Source: Tunturibacter empetritectus (lineage in GTDB: Bacteria; Acidobacteriota; Terriglobia; Terriglobales; Acidobacteriaceae). From it: a DNA stretch of 64,000 nt. The first letter of the stretch is position 1, and each line of letters starts with the position of its first letter. The notes beneath the pieces are model-generated. The model was not told the origin of the DNA and ran no database searches. It saw only the letters and a list, made by a program, of their open reading frames with translations. The stretch is taken from contig NZ_CP132932.1 in assembly GCF_040358985.1 (NCBI RefSeq), positions 4,030,001 through 4,094,000 on the forward strand, read 5' to 3'. The position numbers and the translations under genes were made by a program. Shown piece after piece: positions 25,238 to 34,166 of the stretch.

Positions 25238-27733
25238 CTACTCGGACCGGAGTGCCTGGGTGAGGTCAACCGAGGCTGCGCGATTGGCTGGCAGCAGAGA
25301 GGCGGCCAAGGCTAGCAGCAGGAGCGACAGTGTCGCGAGAGTGAGAACCAGGGGATCAAAGGCACTCACCCCGAAGAGTAAGGTCTTCAGCAGACGGGAG
25401 GCGGCGATGGCCCCTGCCAAACCTATCGCACACCCGATGAGTGCGAGTTTGGCGCCTGAGATAACCACCAGACGAACGATACCCGCGCGCTGAGATCCGA
25501 GAGCCATTCGAATTGCCATCTCCTGCACACGCAGCGCGACTGAGAATGCTATGACGCTATAGATTCCGAGTACGGCCAACAAGACTGCGATGAAGGCGAA
25601 GGAGGAGATCAGTGCGGTGTTGAAACGGCGGGGTGCCTCGGTGTCCGAGATGGCGTGCTCCATGCTTTGGACCTGGGTGAGAGGGAGCTGCGGGTCGATT
25701 GAGTGCACTGTGGAACGCAAGAGATTTTCCATCTGCTCGGGTGCCATTGCTGTTCGCAACACAATGTACCCGCCGTTGTCTGCGATGTCGGTGGGAGATC
25801 CGAGTGATCCCGCCATCTCTGCTTCCTGCTCGTCCGGTATGTAGTACTGCTGCTTCAAGGGAAGGTCGGGGGAGTTCTCCTTCACGTCTGCGACTTCGCC
25901 GACTACCGTCGCCCACGGTGTCTTCATCGTCTCCGTGCCGATACGAAACCTCTTGCCAATTGGGTTTTGATTGGGCCAGGATTGCTGGGCCAGCATGTGG
26001 TTGACGATGATTACGGGTGGCTGGTTGGCGTTGTCATCGGGTGTGAAAAACCTGCCTTGGAGGAGTGGAATCCCCATTGCCCGGAAGTAATCACCTCGCA
26101 CACCGATTGAGGTTCCTAGATCGAGCCCCCCCGCAGTCGCCGGCAGGGAGTGTCCTTCTGCGACAAAGGCGCTGCTGGAGTTGTTTCCGCTCGCTGGGAG
26201 GAAGGTAGTAAAGCCGACGGCTTTGACACCGGGAAGGGCTTGCAGACGTGCCAAAAGCTCGTGGCCGAACTCATTGACGGCAGTCTGGTTTTCATATTGT
26301 TTTTTGGGGAGACTATAGCTGGCGACGAGGGTGTGATCCGGTTGAAAGCCGAGATCGACCTGGCGCATCTTTTCAAAGCTGCGAAGCAAAAGTCCGGAGG
26401 CCGCCAGCAGAACGAGTGCTACGGCGATCTCGGAGATGACGAGTGCGGAGCGAAGCCTGGCGTGGCCGCCGCCTGAGGTACCGGTTCGGCCGCCTTCTTT
26501 CAGGGTGTCGTTGACGCTGGTGCGAATGGCCGCAAACGCGGGGGCGAGACCGCAGATGACGCCTGTGACCACTGCAAGTCCGAGGGCGAAGGCGACGACC
26601 GGCCAGTCGAGGCCGATCTCATTGATGCGCGGCAGCGTTTCAGGAAGTGCTTGAATGCCCACACGAAGTGCAATGGCGGCGAGAATTAGCCCCAGGACTC
26701 CTCCCGATACGCTCAGGACGAGGCTTTCTAGGATCGCCTGCCAGAGCAGGGTGGAGGCGGTGGCCCCGAGCGCGAGACGGACGGCGATCTCGCGGCGGCG
26801 ACGGATGGAGCGCACCAGAAGAAGACCGGCAAGGTTGGCACACGCGATCAAAAGAACGACGGCAACAGCGAGAAAAAGGGTACGGATCAGAGGCCGCGCC
26901 TCTTCCACGGTCTCTTCATCCAGCGGCCGGATAATCGAGGTGATGCTGAATTCTGCCATGAAGGCGGGGTAGTTCCTTACAGTCTCTTTGGCGACAAGGT
27001 TTGCGTCCTCGATGGCCTGAGAGATGGTTACACCCGGCTTGAGGCGGCCTACCATCTGAAAGTTCCACGAGGCTGCGCCGGTGCCGAGCTCCTCCGGTTC
27101 GAAGCTGACCGGAACCCAGAACTCACTGCGGTTAAGGTGGCCAGGGACGAGAGGGAACTCGAAGTTGCGGGGCATCACGCCGATGATGAGGTAGGGCTTG
27201 CGATCGAGCAGGACCTTGCGGCCGAGGATGTTAGGGTCGCCCTGAAAGCGGGTCTGCCAAGTGGAGTAGCTGAGGACCAGGACCTGCTGGTGCTGATCGT
27301 CCTCCTGCTTCGTGAAGAAGCGACCAAGAAGGGGCTGGACAGCGAGGGCAGGGAATACGCCACTGCTCATGCGTGTTGCGTTGACGTTGGCGGCCTCGCC
27401 TGCGCCGGAGAGCTCATAGCTGGTGGAATGGTAGCCGCCGAGGCTGGTGAAACTATGCGTGTCGCGGCTGTAGTTGCGGATGTCGGGAGCGGTGACGCCG
27501 GCTTCATTATTACCACTGCCGGTGTCCAAACCTTTGAGGATATCTGAGAGAACAACGAGGCGGCTCGGTTCAGGAAAGGGCAGCGGCCGCAACAGGACGC
27601 CTTCAACAAGAGAGAAGATTGCCGTGGTAGCACCGATAGCTAAGGCCAGCATCAGAATGGCCGTTGCGGCGAATCCGGGCGACTTGGATAGATGTCGAAC
27701 TGCAATCTTCAGATCTTGAAAGAAAGAGCGCAT
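25238..27733 (-). CDS. ADOP-family (acidobacterial duplicated orphan permease) ABC permease
   Basis: An 831-aa protein of the acidobacterial duplicated orphan permease family. The N-terminus is characteristic (FFQDLKIAVRHLSKSPGFAATAILMLALAIGATTAIFSLVEGVLLRPLPFPEP). There are two MacB_PCD-FtsX units: residues about 20-430 and 440-831, each with a large extracytoplasmic domain and three terminal helices; the FtsX segments are LLIACANLAGLLLVRSIRRRREIAVRLALGA and LAVLGIYSVIAFSVALRVQEMAIRMALGS. Such proteins occur in many copies in Acidobacteriota, usually without a neighbouring ATPase, as here. Substrate unknown. The ATG at 27731-27733 opens the family-typical N-terminus. Upstream begins the 350-base region before the ppiD-like gene. 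Confidence 0.94.
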   Translation of the reverse strand: MRSFFQDLKIAVRHLSKSPGFAATAILMLALAIGATTAIFSLVEGVLLRPLPFPEPSRLVVLSDILKGLDTGSGNNEAGVTAPDIRNYSRDTHSFTSLGGYHSTSYELSGAGEAANVNATRMSSGVFPALAVQPLLGRFFTKQEDDQHQQVLVLSYSTWQTRFQGDPNILGRKVLLDRKPYLIIGVMPRNFEFPLVPGHLNRSEFWVPVSFEPEELGTGAASWNFQMVGRLKPGVTISQAIEDANLVAKETVRNYPAFMAEFSITSIIRPLDEETVEEARPLIRTLFLAVAVVLLIACANLAGLLLVRSIRRRREIAVRLALGATASTLLWQAILESLVLSVSGGVLGLILAAIALRVGIQALPETLPRINEIGLDWPVVAFALGLAVVTGVICGLAPAFAAIRTSVNDTLKEGGRTGTSGGGHARLRSALVISEIAVALVLLAASGLLLRSFEKMRQVDLGFQPDHTLVASYSLPKKQYENQTAVNEFGHELLARLQALPGVKAVGFTTFLPASGNNSSSAFVAEGHSLPATAGGLDLGTSIGVRGDYFRAMGIPLLQGRFFTPDDNANQPPVIIVNHMLAQQSWPNQNPIGKRFRIGTETMKTPWATVVGEVADVKENSPDLPLKQQYYIPDEQEAEMAGSLGSPTDIADNGGYIVLRTAMAPEQMENLLRSTVHSIDPQLPLTQVQSMEHAISDTEAPRRFNTALISSFAFIAVLLAVLGIYSVIAFSVALRVQEMAIRMALGSQRAGIVRLVVISGAKLALIGCAIGLAGAIAASRLLKTLLFGVSAFDPLVLTLATLSLLLLALAASLLPANRAASVDLTQALRSE

Positions 27734-28083
27734 GCGGGTCCTCGAAGAGATGATTATGAGGGAGTTAGCAATTGCCGTGCCAGAGAGAACACGGACGAAA
27801 GCTCATTTTCCGGGGTTTTCTTTGGTCATGGATGTTTTGAGGAAGCGGTCGGTGTCCAAGATCGGAATGGTTGTCCGCGAACGGACACGAGTAGACGGTG
27901 GAGTCTTTGGAGCGCCGGAGGCGGGTGAATTTCCATAGGCTGATGATTTATACTTGTCGCTTGCCCTGCAACCGGCGTGGCGTTGGTCGAGAGACCTCCC
28001 CGCAAGGTCACGCAAAATCCCGGGCACGCAGCCAATCCCGGCACGGGAGAGGCTTTTGCGCGAAGTGAAGGTTTTAGTCAAGC
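27734..28083. other. Divergent intergenic region between the ADOP permease and the ppiD-like gene
   Basis: No convincing gene. The part next to the permease gene carries no feature I can name. The part next to the ppiD-like gene has a -10-like TATACT at 27949-27954 (no good -35 element) and a GC-rich stretch with several possible hairpins, listed separately. Confidence 0.55.
27961..28060 (+). ncRNA. Possible structured 5' leader RNA of the ppiD-like gene
   Basis: Complementary segments are dense here. CGCAAAA (28011-28017) pairs with TTTTGCG (28054-28060), and inside it TCCCG (28018-28022) pairs with CGGGA (28044-28048), leaving a five-base bulge. Upstream, GGTC-GAGA-GACC (27985-27996) forms a tight hairpin, which competes with GACCT/AGGTC (27993-27997 with 28005-28009); GCGTG/CACGC (27975-27979 with 28009-28013) competes with the first stem. 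Mutually exclusive pairings are what a cis-regulatory RNA would show. I match it to no known riboswitch class; GC-rich DNA can give such pairings by chance. Confidence 0.3.
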
Positions 28084-30057
28084 ATGATTCGTATTCTGCA
28101 GCAGGACAACCGCATCACGAAGATTATCTTCGCCGTCATTATTGGATTTGCCGTGATCACGATGGTGATTACGCTGGTGCCCGGCATCTTTGACAACGCT
28201 ACGACGAACGATGCGTCGGTTTATGCCACAGTGAAGCAGCCCGGAGCCTTCGGGCGCGTCTTTGGAGAGAGCACGCCCATCAAGACGGTTGAAGTTAATC
28301 AGCTGGCCAGTCGGCAGCTGCAGCAGCAGCACTTTCCAGATGCGCTGCTGCCTTACTTTCTGCCGCGCGCCGGGCAGATTCTGGTGCAGCGGGCGATCCT
28401 TAAGCATGAAGCAGACAGAATGAATCTGCAGGTGAGCGATGAAGATCTGCGCCGCGAGCTGCAGACCGGCCCATTTGCGCAGTATCTGTTTCCCAATGGC
28501 CAATATATCGGCGACGATGCGTATATCAATTTTGTGCAAAGCGCGTTTCAGACAACTCGCGGGGACTTTGAGTCGCAGGTGAAGAGCGATATGGAGCTCA
28601 ACCGCCTGCAGGCGCTGATCACGGGTGGCGTGTCGGTATCTGATAACGCAGTGCGTGAGTCCTACAAGGTCGATGGTACCAAAGTGAAGTTCGACTACGC
28701 GGTGATCTCGGCCGATGATGTCCGCAAGACAATCAACCCGTCGGATTCGGAGTTGCAGGCGTTCTTCAAGACAAACGCGGCGCGGTATGCGAATGCTGTT
28801 CCTGAGCAGCGGAAGATTGAGTATGTTTCGTTCGATACGTCAAATCTGCCAGGCGGCAAGCCGCAGATCTCGGATGCGGATGTGTTGGCCTACTACAACG
28901 CCCATCAGGATCAGTATCAGGTCAAAGAGCAGGTGAAGGTTCGTCACATCCTGATCGCAGTTCCTGCTGGTGCCGATGCTAAGACCGATTCCGCGGCAAA
29001 AGCGAAGGCTGAGGATATCCTGAAGCAGATCAAGAGTGGCGGAAACTTTGCGGACCTAGCGAGCAAGAATTCGGACGACCCAGGCAGCAAGACGCAGGGC
29101 GGAGAATTGGGCTGGCTGGATCGCGGCAAGACAGTACCTGAGTTTGATAAGGCGGCGTTCACCCTTGCACGGGGACAGACCTCGGAGCTGGTCAAGACAC
29201 AGTTCGGATATCACATCCTGCAGGTCGAGGAGAAGAAGACGGCGCATCTTCGCCCACTGGCTGAGGTGAAGCCGGAGATTGTGCCGGTGCTCGAGCAGCA
29301 GAGGGCAGGCGCGGCGGAGCAGACGTTCGCTTCGTCACTGGCTACGGATGCGAAGAAGAACGGTCTGGACAAAGCTGCTGTTTCGAAGGGGCTGCACGCG
29401 GTGACGACCGACTATGTTTCAAAGGACGGCGTGATCGCTGGGTTGGCAGATGGTTCGGGATTGTTGACGCAGGCGTTTTCGGTGGTGAAGGGTGCAGACC
29501 CGGCTCCGGTCGCTACCGGCGATGGATTTGCCGTCTTCCAGGTGACCGACGTAAAGCCGGCTCACGCTCCGGAGTTTGCGGATTACAAGTCTCACATTCT
29601 CGAGGACTACCGCGAGCAGCAGGTGCCTCAGTTGCTGAGCGCCCAGTTGAACAAGCTGGACGAGCGGGCGAAGGTGCTGAACGATCTGAAGAAGGCTGCG
29701 GCGGAGATGAACGTTCCATTGAAGACCAGCGATCTGGTCGGCAAGGATGGCCAGGTGCCGGATCTCGGTGCGATGAGCGGTGCAGGTTCGGTGGCGTTCT
29801 CGTTGCCCAAGGGCGCGATCTCAGGGCCGATCAATGCCGGGCGAGTTGGAGTTGTGCTCAGCGTGATCGACAAGCAGGAGCCCACGGCCGACGACATCGC
29901 GAAGAACTTCAACGCAACGAAAGACAAACTGCTCAACGAGCAACGGGAAGAGATCTTCCGTGTCTACATCGGCGAGTTGACCCAGAAGTACGAGAAGGGT
30001 GGCGCGGTCAGGTTCTCGAAGAAGCAGGCTGAGCCCGGTTTGCCAGCCGGCAACTAG
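28084..30057 (+). CDS. PpiD/SurA-like peptidyl-prolyl isomerase, membrane-anchored
   Basis: A 657-aa periplasmic foldase. One transmembrane anchor lies near the N-terminus (residues about 15-35, IIFAVIIGFAVITMVITLVPGIF), followed by a SurA-N-type helical chaperone region (to about 210) and a parvulin/rotamase domain at about 280-400 with VKVRHILIAV, GGNFADLASKNSDDPGSKTQGGELGWLDRG and FGYHILQVEEKK. The C-terminal about 240 residues are chaperone-like. It should assist folding of exported and outer-membrane proteins; the domain order is that of PpiD. ATG at 28084 with a poorly spaced GAAGG upstream. The gene has its own terminator and an unusually structured leader. Confidence 0.9.
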   Translation: MIRILQQDNRITKIIFAVIIGFAVITMVITLVPGIFDNATTNDASVYATVKQPGAFGRVFGESTPIKTVEVNQLASRQLQQQHFPDALLPYFLPRAGQILVQRAILKHEADRMNLQVSDEDLRRELQTGPFAQYLFPNGQYIGDDAYINFVQSAFQTTRGDFESQVKSDMELNRLQALITGGVSVSDNAVRESYKVDGTKVKFDYAVISADDVRKTINPSDSELQAFFKTNAARYANAVPEQRKIEYVSFDTSNLPGGKPQISDADVLAYYNAHQDQYQVKEQVKVRHILIAVPAGADAKTDSAAKAKAEDILKQIKSGGNFADLASKNSDDPGSKTQGGELGWLDRGKTVPEFDKAAFTLARGQTSELVKTQFGYHILQVEEKKTAHLRPLAEVKPEIVPVLEQQRAGAAEQTFASSLATDAKKNGLDKAAVSKGLHAVTTDYVSKDGVIAGLADGSGLLTQAFSVVKGADPAPVATGDGFAVFQVTDVKPAHAPEFADYKSHILEDYREQQVPQLLSAQLNKLDERAKVLNDLKKAAAEMNVPLKTSDLVGKDGQVPDLGAMSGAGSVAFSLPKGAISGPINAGRVGVVLSVIDKQEPTADDIAKNFNATKDKLLNEQREEIFRVYIGELTQKYEKGGAVRFSKKQAEPGLPAGN

Positions 30058-30359
30058 CCGTTCGCTCCATGCTGTAAAAGATGCCCCAGGAGAATCAAGA
30101 CCTGGGGCATCTTTGCGTTTTGCATCGAAGCACACTGCCGTCGATCTCGCCGGGCTGAATGGCGGCGCCTCCAGGGATACTGATCGTACCTGGGAGAGTA
30201 CCTCACTAAGGCAAATAATCTAAGCCTGACGGTTAGGATGGATGGTGGCGCCGATGACTTAATTGTAGGCGAATGGCCGGGTGCGCCCAAGGGCCTATCA
30301 TTTTGCGGTGCGAAGATCGATTTTTGGCATCATACGTTGAGGCTATATAGGGGGGCTGG
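30058..30359. other. Intergenic region between the ppiD-like gene and malQ
   Basis: Contains the terminator of the ppiD-like gene (30078-30113). The remaining 240 bases have no gene-like frame; two GGCGCC palindromes (around 30162 and 30249) stand about 85 bases apart. Just before malQ, TATATA (around 30344) and a GGGGGG ribosome-binding stretch are seen. Confidence 0.5.
30078..30122 (+). terminator. Strong rho-independent terminator after the ppiD-like gene
   Basis: AAGATGCCCCAGG (30078-30090) and CCTGGGGCATCTT (30101-30113) form a perfect 13-pair stem with a 10-base loop, followed by TTGCGTTTTG. It begins 20 bases after the stop codon. Confidence 0.88.
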
Positions 30360-31955
30360 ATGAGTGGGGAAGTGAGCAATCAGGAACGTCTTTCGGGAGT
30401 CTTGCTGCATGTGACCTCGCTGCCTTCGTATGGTGGAATAGGGGACTTTGGACCTGCCGCGTATGAGTTTGTAGATTTTCTGGCAGCAGCGAAGCAGAGA
30501 ATGTGGCAGGTGCTGCCTCTGAGTCCGACCGGTTATGGGAGTTCTCCCTACTCCGCGCTTTCGGCGTTTGCGGGGAATCCGCTTTTGATCAGCCTCGAAG
30601 CTCTGGTCCATGACGGGTGGATTGCAGGAGAGCGGATTGCAGGGCTGCCGGGGCATGACGGGTCCGCGGACTTTGAGGCGGCGTTTCGGCTGAAACTGCC
30701 GCTGATCGAAGAAGCAGCTGGGAACTTCCTCGACCATGCGCCGGATAACTGGCGGGCGAGCTTCCAGAGATTTTGCGAACACAACAGCTCATGGCTGCAG
30801 GACTATGCGATGTTCAACGTGCTTCGTCGTATGCACGAGTATGGCAGCTGGCATGAGTGGCCACCGGGGTATGCACGGCGTGAAGGCGATGCACTGGGCA
30901 AGCTTTTGAACGATCGTGGACGCGAGCTTGCGATTGAGCAGGTAGTCCAGTTTTTTTTCAATGAGCAGTGGTGCGCGCTGCGGGGATACTGTGCCGAGCG
31001 GAAGATTCGCATCATGGGAGATGTTGCCATCTTCGTAAACTACGACAGCGCCGATGTATGGACGCATCCCGAGATGTTTGAGCTGGACGAAGACCTAAGA
31101 CCGGTTCGTGTGTCGGGTGTGCCGCCGGATTACTTTTCCGCGACCGGACAGCGTTGGGGAAATCCACTCTACAAGTGGGGTCTGTTGAAAGAGCGAGGAT
31201 TCGACTGGTGGGTGGCGCGGATTCGGCGGTCGTTGACCCTGTATGACGTGATCCGGCTGGACCACTTCCGCGGGTTTGAGGCGTTCTGGTCGATTCCCGC
31301 TGAGGAGGAGACGGCGATCAATGGGCAGTGGGTGAAGGCTCCAGGGCATGAGCTGTTTCAGCGTTTGAAGGAGGTCTTTGGAGATCTGCCATTTGTCGCG
31401 GAGGATCTTGGGCTGATCACCCCCGAGGTGGACGAGCTGCGGGAGCACTTTGGCATGCCAGGTATGCGTATTCTGCAGTTCGGGTTCTCGGATCGTGGCG
31501 CACATCTCTATCTCCCCCATCGGTACGTTCCGAATACGGTGGTGTACACGGGCACGCACGACAACAACACGACGCTGGGTTGGTGGCGGGATGATGTGAG
31601 CGATGTCGAGCGTACGAATGTGCAAACCTATCTGCAGAAGATCGATCACGACGAAGATATCGTCTGGGCGATGATTCGTGCGGCGGCTCGGTCTGTGGCG
31701 AATCTCTGCGTCTTTCCGATGCAGGATGTGTTGCATCTGGGCAGCGAAGCGAGAATGAATACGCCGTCGGCTGGAGCGGGGAACTGGTGCTGGCGGTACG
31801 GGCTGAACGCCGTGCATCCGGACTTTGCAGCTCAGCTGGCCGACCTGATGGCGATGACCGATCGTGATGGATGGGAGAAGCCATCGGAGGGGGTCGAAGC
31901 AGGCAAGCCGGTAGAAGAGGCGTCGAAACGGGCAGAGCTGGGCGCGAACGTTTAG
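30360..31955 (+). CDS. malQ: 4-alpha-glucanotransferase (amylomaltase), GH77
   Basis: A 531-aa enzyme of usual amylomaltase length. GH77 landmarks: SGVLLHVTSLPSYGGIGDFGPAAYEFVDFL at the N-terminus, WQVLPLSPTGYGSSPYSALSAFAGNP, the nucleophile region VIRLDHFRGFEAFWSIP, the acid/base region FVAEDLGLITPEV, and the transition-state region YTGTHDNNTTLGWW. It transfers alpha-1,4-glucan segments between chains in the cytoplasm and fits with the glycogen synthase at 20-21 kb. ATG at 30360 with a GGGGGG stretch seven bases upstream. The C-terminal 30 residues (VEAGKPVEEASKRAELG) extend beyond the catalytic barrel. Confidence 0.96.
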   Translation: MSGEVSNQERLSGVLLHVTSLPSYGGIGDFGPAAYEFVDFLAAAKQRMWQVLPLSPTGYGSSPYSALSAFAGNPLLISLEALVHDGWIAGERIAGLPGHDGSADFEAAFRLKLPLIEEAAGNFLDHAPDNWRASFQRFCEHNSSWLQDYAMFNVLRRMHEYGSWHEWPPGYARREGDALGKLLNDRGRELAIEQVVQFFFNEQWCALRGYCAERKIRIMGDVAIFVNYDSADVWTHPEMFELDEDLRPVRVSGVPPDYFSATGQRWGNPLYKWGLLKERGFDWWVARIRRSLTLYDVIRLDHFRGFEAFWSIPAEEETAINGQWVKAPGHELFQRLKEVFGDLPFVAEDLGLITPEVDELREHFGMPGMRILQFGFSDRGAHLYLPHRYVPNTVVYTGTHDNNTTLGWWRDDVSDVERTNVQTYLQKIDHDEDIVWAMIRAAARSVANLCVFPMQDVLHLGSEARMNTPSAGAGNWCWRYGLNAVHPDFAAQLADLMAMTDRDGWEKPSEGVEAGKPVEEASKRAELGANV

Positions 31956-31994
31956 ACTGAATAAGTATCTTTAATCTCTTAGGAGCACCAAAGC

Positions 31995-32180
31995 ATGCCT
32001 CTCTCTGGCGAAGCAATCCGCACTATGAACTACGTTGATGACATCTCGGTAACGCTACGCCGCATTCTAGCAGTGCTGCCGTCGCTGACAGAGGAGGAGC
32101 GCCAGCGCGTGTCCGAGCATATCAAGGGCGCAGAACCGAGCTACGACTCCGTAATCGCTGCGGTCGCGAGCAAAAAGTGA
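31995..32180 (+). CDS. Small 61-aa protein of unknown function
   Basis: A short protein with a good AGGAG ribosome-binding site 10 bases before its ATG and a stop overlapping the next gene by four bases (GTGA). The sequence is soluble and helical (IRTMNYVDDISVTLRRILAVLPSLTEEERQRVSEHI), ending in Ala/Val/Lys. I do not recognise a family. The overlap argues for translational coupling with the dehydrogenase-like protein, possibly as a partner or regulator. Confidence 0.65.
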   Translation: MPLSGEAIRTMNYVDDISVTLRRILAVLPSLTEEERQRVSEHIKGAEPSYDSVIAAVASKK

Positions 32181-32776
32181 TGCAGGAGGTTGCGCGCCAG
32201 CTGCTTCCCGAGATTCGCAGGGTTGCGATTATCGGAGCGGGAGTGGCTGGCCGCAGCTTCGCTTTAGCTTGTGCCGCGGCGGGCTTTGACGTGGTGCTCG
32301 AAGACGTGATGCCGGCCAATCTGTGGCGGGCCGAGGCGGAATACTCGGACCTGAGCAAGCGCGTTGCGGCGGGAAGCCTGGAGTTGGCCGCGACGGTTGA
32401 AGATGCCGTTCGCACGGCTGATATTGCCGTCGACTTTGTGCCGGATGAGCTCGAGTCGAAGCTTGAAATCTTCAGCATGATCGACCGGATGGCCCCGCCC
32501 AAAACAATTCTGTGTACACCAAGTTATGCGCTGAGCATTACGGATCTGGCGTCCTGTGTCTACAGGCCGGATCGGTGCGTTGCTGTGCGGGGCGAACTTG
32601 TGCGGGGTGATGCAGCCGTAGCGCCGGTGGTACAGGTGTTATATCCGGCGGCTACCTTGAAGCCGATTGTCGAGACTGTCAGCCGGTTTCTCTCTACACT
32701 TGGACTTGCGGTACAGGCGGAGGCGGACACGGAGGAGCCTGCGCTGATCAAGAACGTCTCCCGGGCGACACACTAG
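32177..32776 (+). CDS. Shortened 3-hydroxyacyl-CoA dehydrogenase-like NAD-binding protein
   Basis: A 199-aa protein equal to the NAD-binding half of 3-hydroxyacyl-CoA dehydrogenases. The dinucleotide-binding loop is clear (VAIIGAGVAGRSFALACAAAGFDVVLEDV), and the continuation follows the family (DIAVDFVPDELESKLEIFSMIDRMAPPKTILCTPSYALSITDLA). Where active enzymes have the catalytic-His HFFNP motif, this one reads CVAVRGELVRGDAAVAP, and the C-terminal helical dimerisation domain is missing. It may bind NAD without dehydrogenase activity. The start is GTG 32177 (or ATG 32180); it overlaps the 61-aa gene by four bases. Confidence 0.78.
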   Translation: MMQEVARQLLPEIRRVAIIGAGVAGRSFALACAAAGFDVVLEDVMPANLWRAEAEYSDLSKRVAAGSLELAATVEDAVRTADIAVDFVPDELESKLEIFSMIDRMAPPKTILCTPSYALSITDLASCVYRPDRCVAVRGELVRGDAAVAPVVQVLYPAATLKPIVETVSRFLSTLGLAVQAEADTEEPALIKNVSRATH

Positions 32777-32905
32777 TTGCTTTCCTGTTGCAGTTATCCC
32801 TATCTGTGTCAGCGAAGACTGCCGATGTTAATTCATCGCTGGAAGGGAACTGGTTTGCGCAACTTTGCGTAGACAACTTCGGGAAGCTTTCGTCCAACCA
32901 TAGCT

Positions 32906-34162
32906 ATGCGCGCTCTTATCAATATCTTCGCTCAGGTATTCCGGTCGATCGGCGCCAATAAGCTGCGTTCGTTCCTGACGATGTTCGGCATTGCCTGGGG
33001 TGTCGCCTCGCTTTTGTTGTTGATTGGACTGGGAGAAGGGTTCCGTTCGGGACAGCGTAGGGGGCTCGCCGAGCTTGGCACCGATGTGATCATGATGTGG
33101 GGTGGAACGATACCCGTACTGCCCGAGCAGCATGTGGGAATGCGTCCGTACAAGTTGACGATGAGCGATGCGGCGGCGATTCGTGAGCAGGCCCCAGACG
33201 TTCGTAACGTCACCTCGGTCATCAACCGCAGCGATTTGAAGCAGGTGAGCGATTTTTCAAGTGCGGGCGGTCAGGTCTTGGGAGTTGAACTCAACTATCC
33301 GGAGATTTCGAATCTTCCGATCGCACAAGGCCGCTACTTAGACCAGCAGGATCTGACCGAGCGACGGCAGGTAGTGGTGCTGGGACAGAGGATGGTCGGG
33401 CTTTTATTTCCGGGTCGGCCCCCTCTTGGTGCAGTCATCACATTGAATGGCTACCGGTTTCAAGTGATCGGGGTAGCGAAGAAGGTAGGGCGTGGTAACA
33501 ATGACGGGCCTAATCAGAGAATCTACATTCCGTTGACCACAATGCAGGAGTTCTTTCCTCTGACTGGCGACAACATCCCGCAGGATTCGATCTCTCAAAT
33601 CCAGTACCAGCCGCTGACAGAAGAGTTGAACGAAACCGCGAAGGCTGAAGTACACAAAGTCATCGCGACACGCCACGGCTTCGATCCAGCTCGGAAAGAG
33701 GGATTCGAAGAGTGGGATACGATCAAGTCGAACCGGATGGTGGGGTTGATCTTTACCGCGATGGACGTGTTCCTTGGGGGCGTCGGAATCGTAACGCTGG
33801 CGCTAGGTGCTGTGGGAATTATCAACATTATGTTGGTGACGGTGACAGAGCGAACGAAGGAGATTGGTCTTCGCAAAGCACTGGGTGCGACAAATCGGAG
33901 CATTCTCTTCCAGTTCTTTCTTGAGGGGCTGACGCTGACGGCGTTGAGTGGGCTGATCGGAATTATCGGCGCTGCGGCTCTGATGGCGGCGCTCGGTTCG
34001 GTAGTTGGAAATAACGACATGGGATTTGATCCCCCGCGCCTTGTACCGTGGTCGGCTGCGATGGCGATGGGGACGCTGACATTGTGCGGAATTGTGGCCG
34101 GGCTCTATCCGGCGAGGCAGGCCGCGATGCTCGCTCCTGTGGAAGCACTGCGAAAGGAATAA
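32906..34162 (+). CDS. ABC transporter permease, MacB/FtsX type (first of pair)
   Basis: A 418-aa permease with the MacB layout but no ATPase domain: an N-terminal helix (RSFLTMFGIAWGVASLLLLIGLGEGF, about 20-45), a MacB_PCD periplasmic domain (to about 280), and three C-terminal helices (FLGGVGIVTLALGAVGIINIMLVTVTERTKEIGLRKALGATNRSIL and two further). It would pair with an MacB-type ATPase and an adaptor to export a substrate across the envelope. The ATG at 32906 is the natural start. It is followed after four bases by a related permease, so the two may form a heterodimer. The matching ATPase and adaptor are 20 kb away. Confidence 0.92.
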   Translation: MRALINIFAQVFRSIGANKLRSFLTMFGIAWGVASLLLLIGLGEGFRSGQRRGLAELGTDVIMMWGGTIPVLPEQHVGMRPYKLTMSDAAAIREQAPDVRNVTSVINRSDLKQVSDFSSAGGQVLGVELNYPEISNLPIAQGRYLDQQDLTERRQVVVLGQRMVGLLFPGRPPLGAVITLNGYRFQVIGVAKKVGRGNNDGPNQRIYIPLTTMQEFFPLTGDNIPQDSISQIQYQPLTEELNETAKAEVHKVIATRHGFDPARKEGFEEWDTIKSNRMVGLIFTAMDVFLGGVGIVTLALGAVGIINIMLVTVTERTKEIGLRKALGATNRSILFQFFLEGLTLTALSGLIGIIGAAALMAALGSVVGNNDMGFDPPRLVPWSAAMAMGTLTLCGIVAGLYPARQAAMLAPVEALRKE

Positions 34163-34166
34163 GACC

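Noticed and set aside
28011..28060. c-di-GMP (GEMM) riboswitch in the ppiD-like leader, suggested by a CACGCAAA sequence
   Set aside because: Only this short piece fits; the second conserved arm and tetraloop receptor of the class are not found in the expected places.
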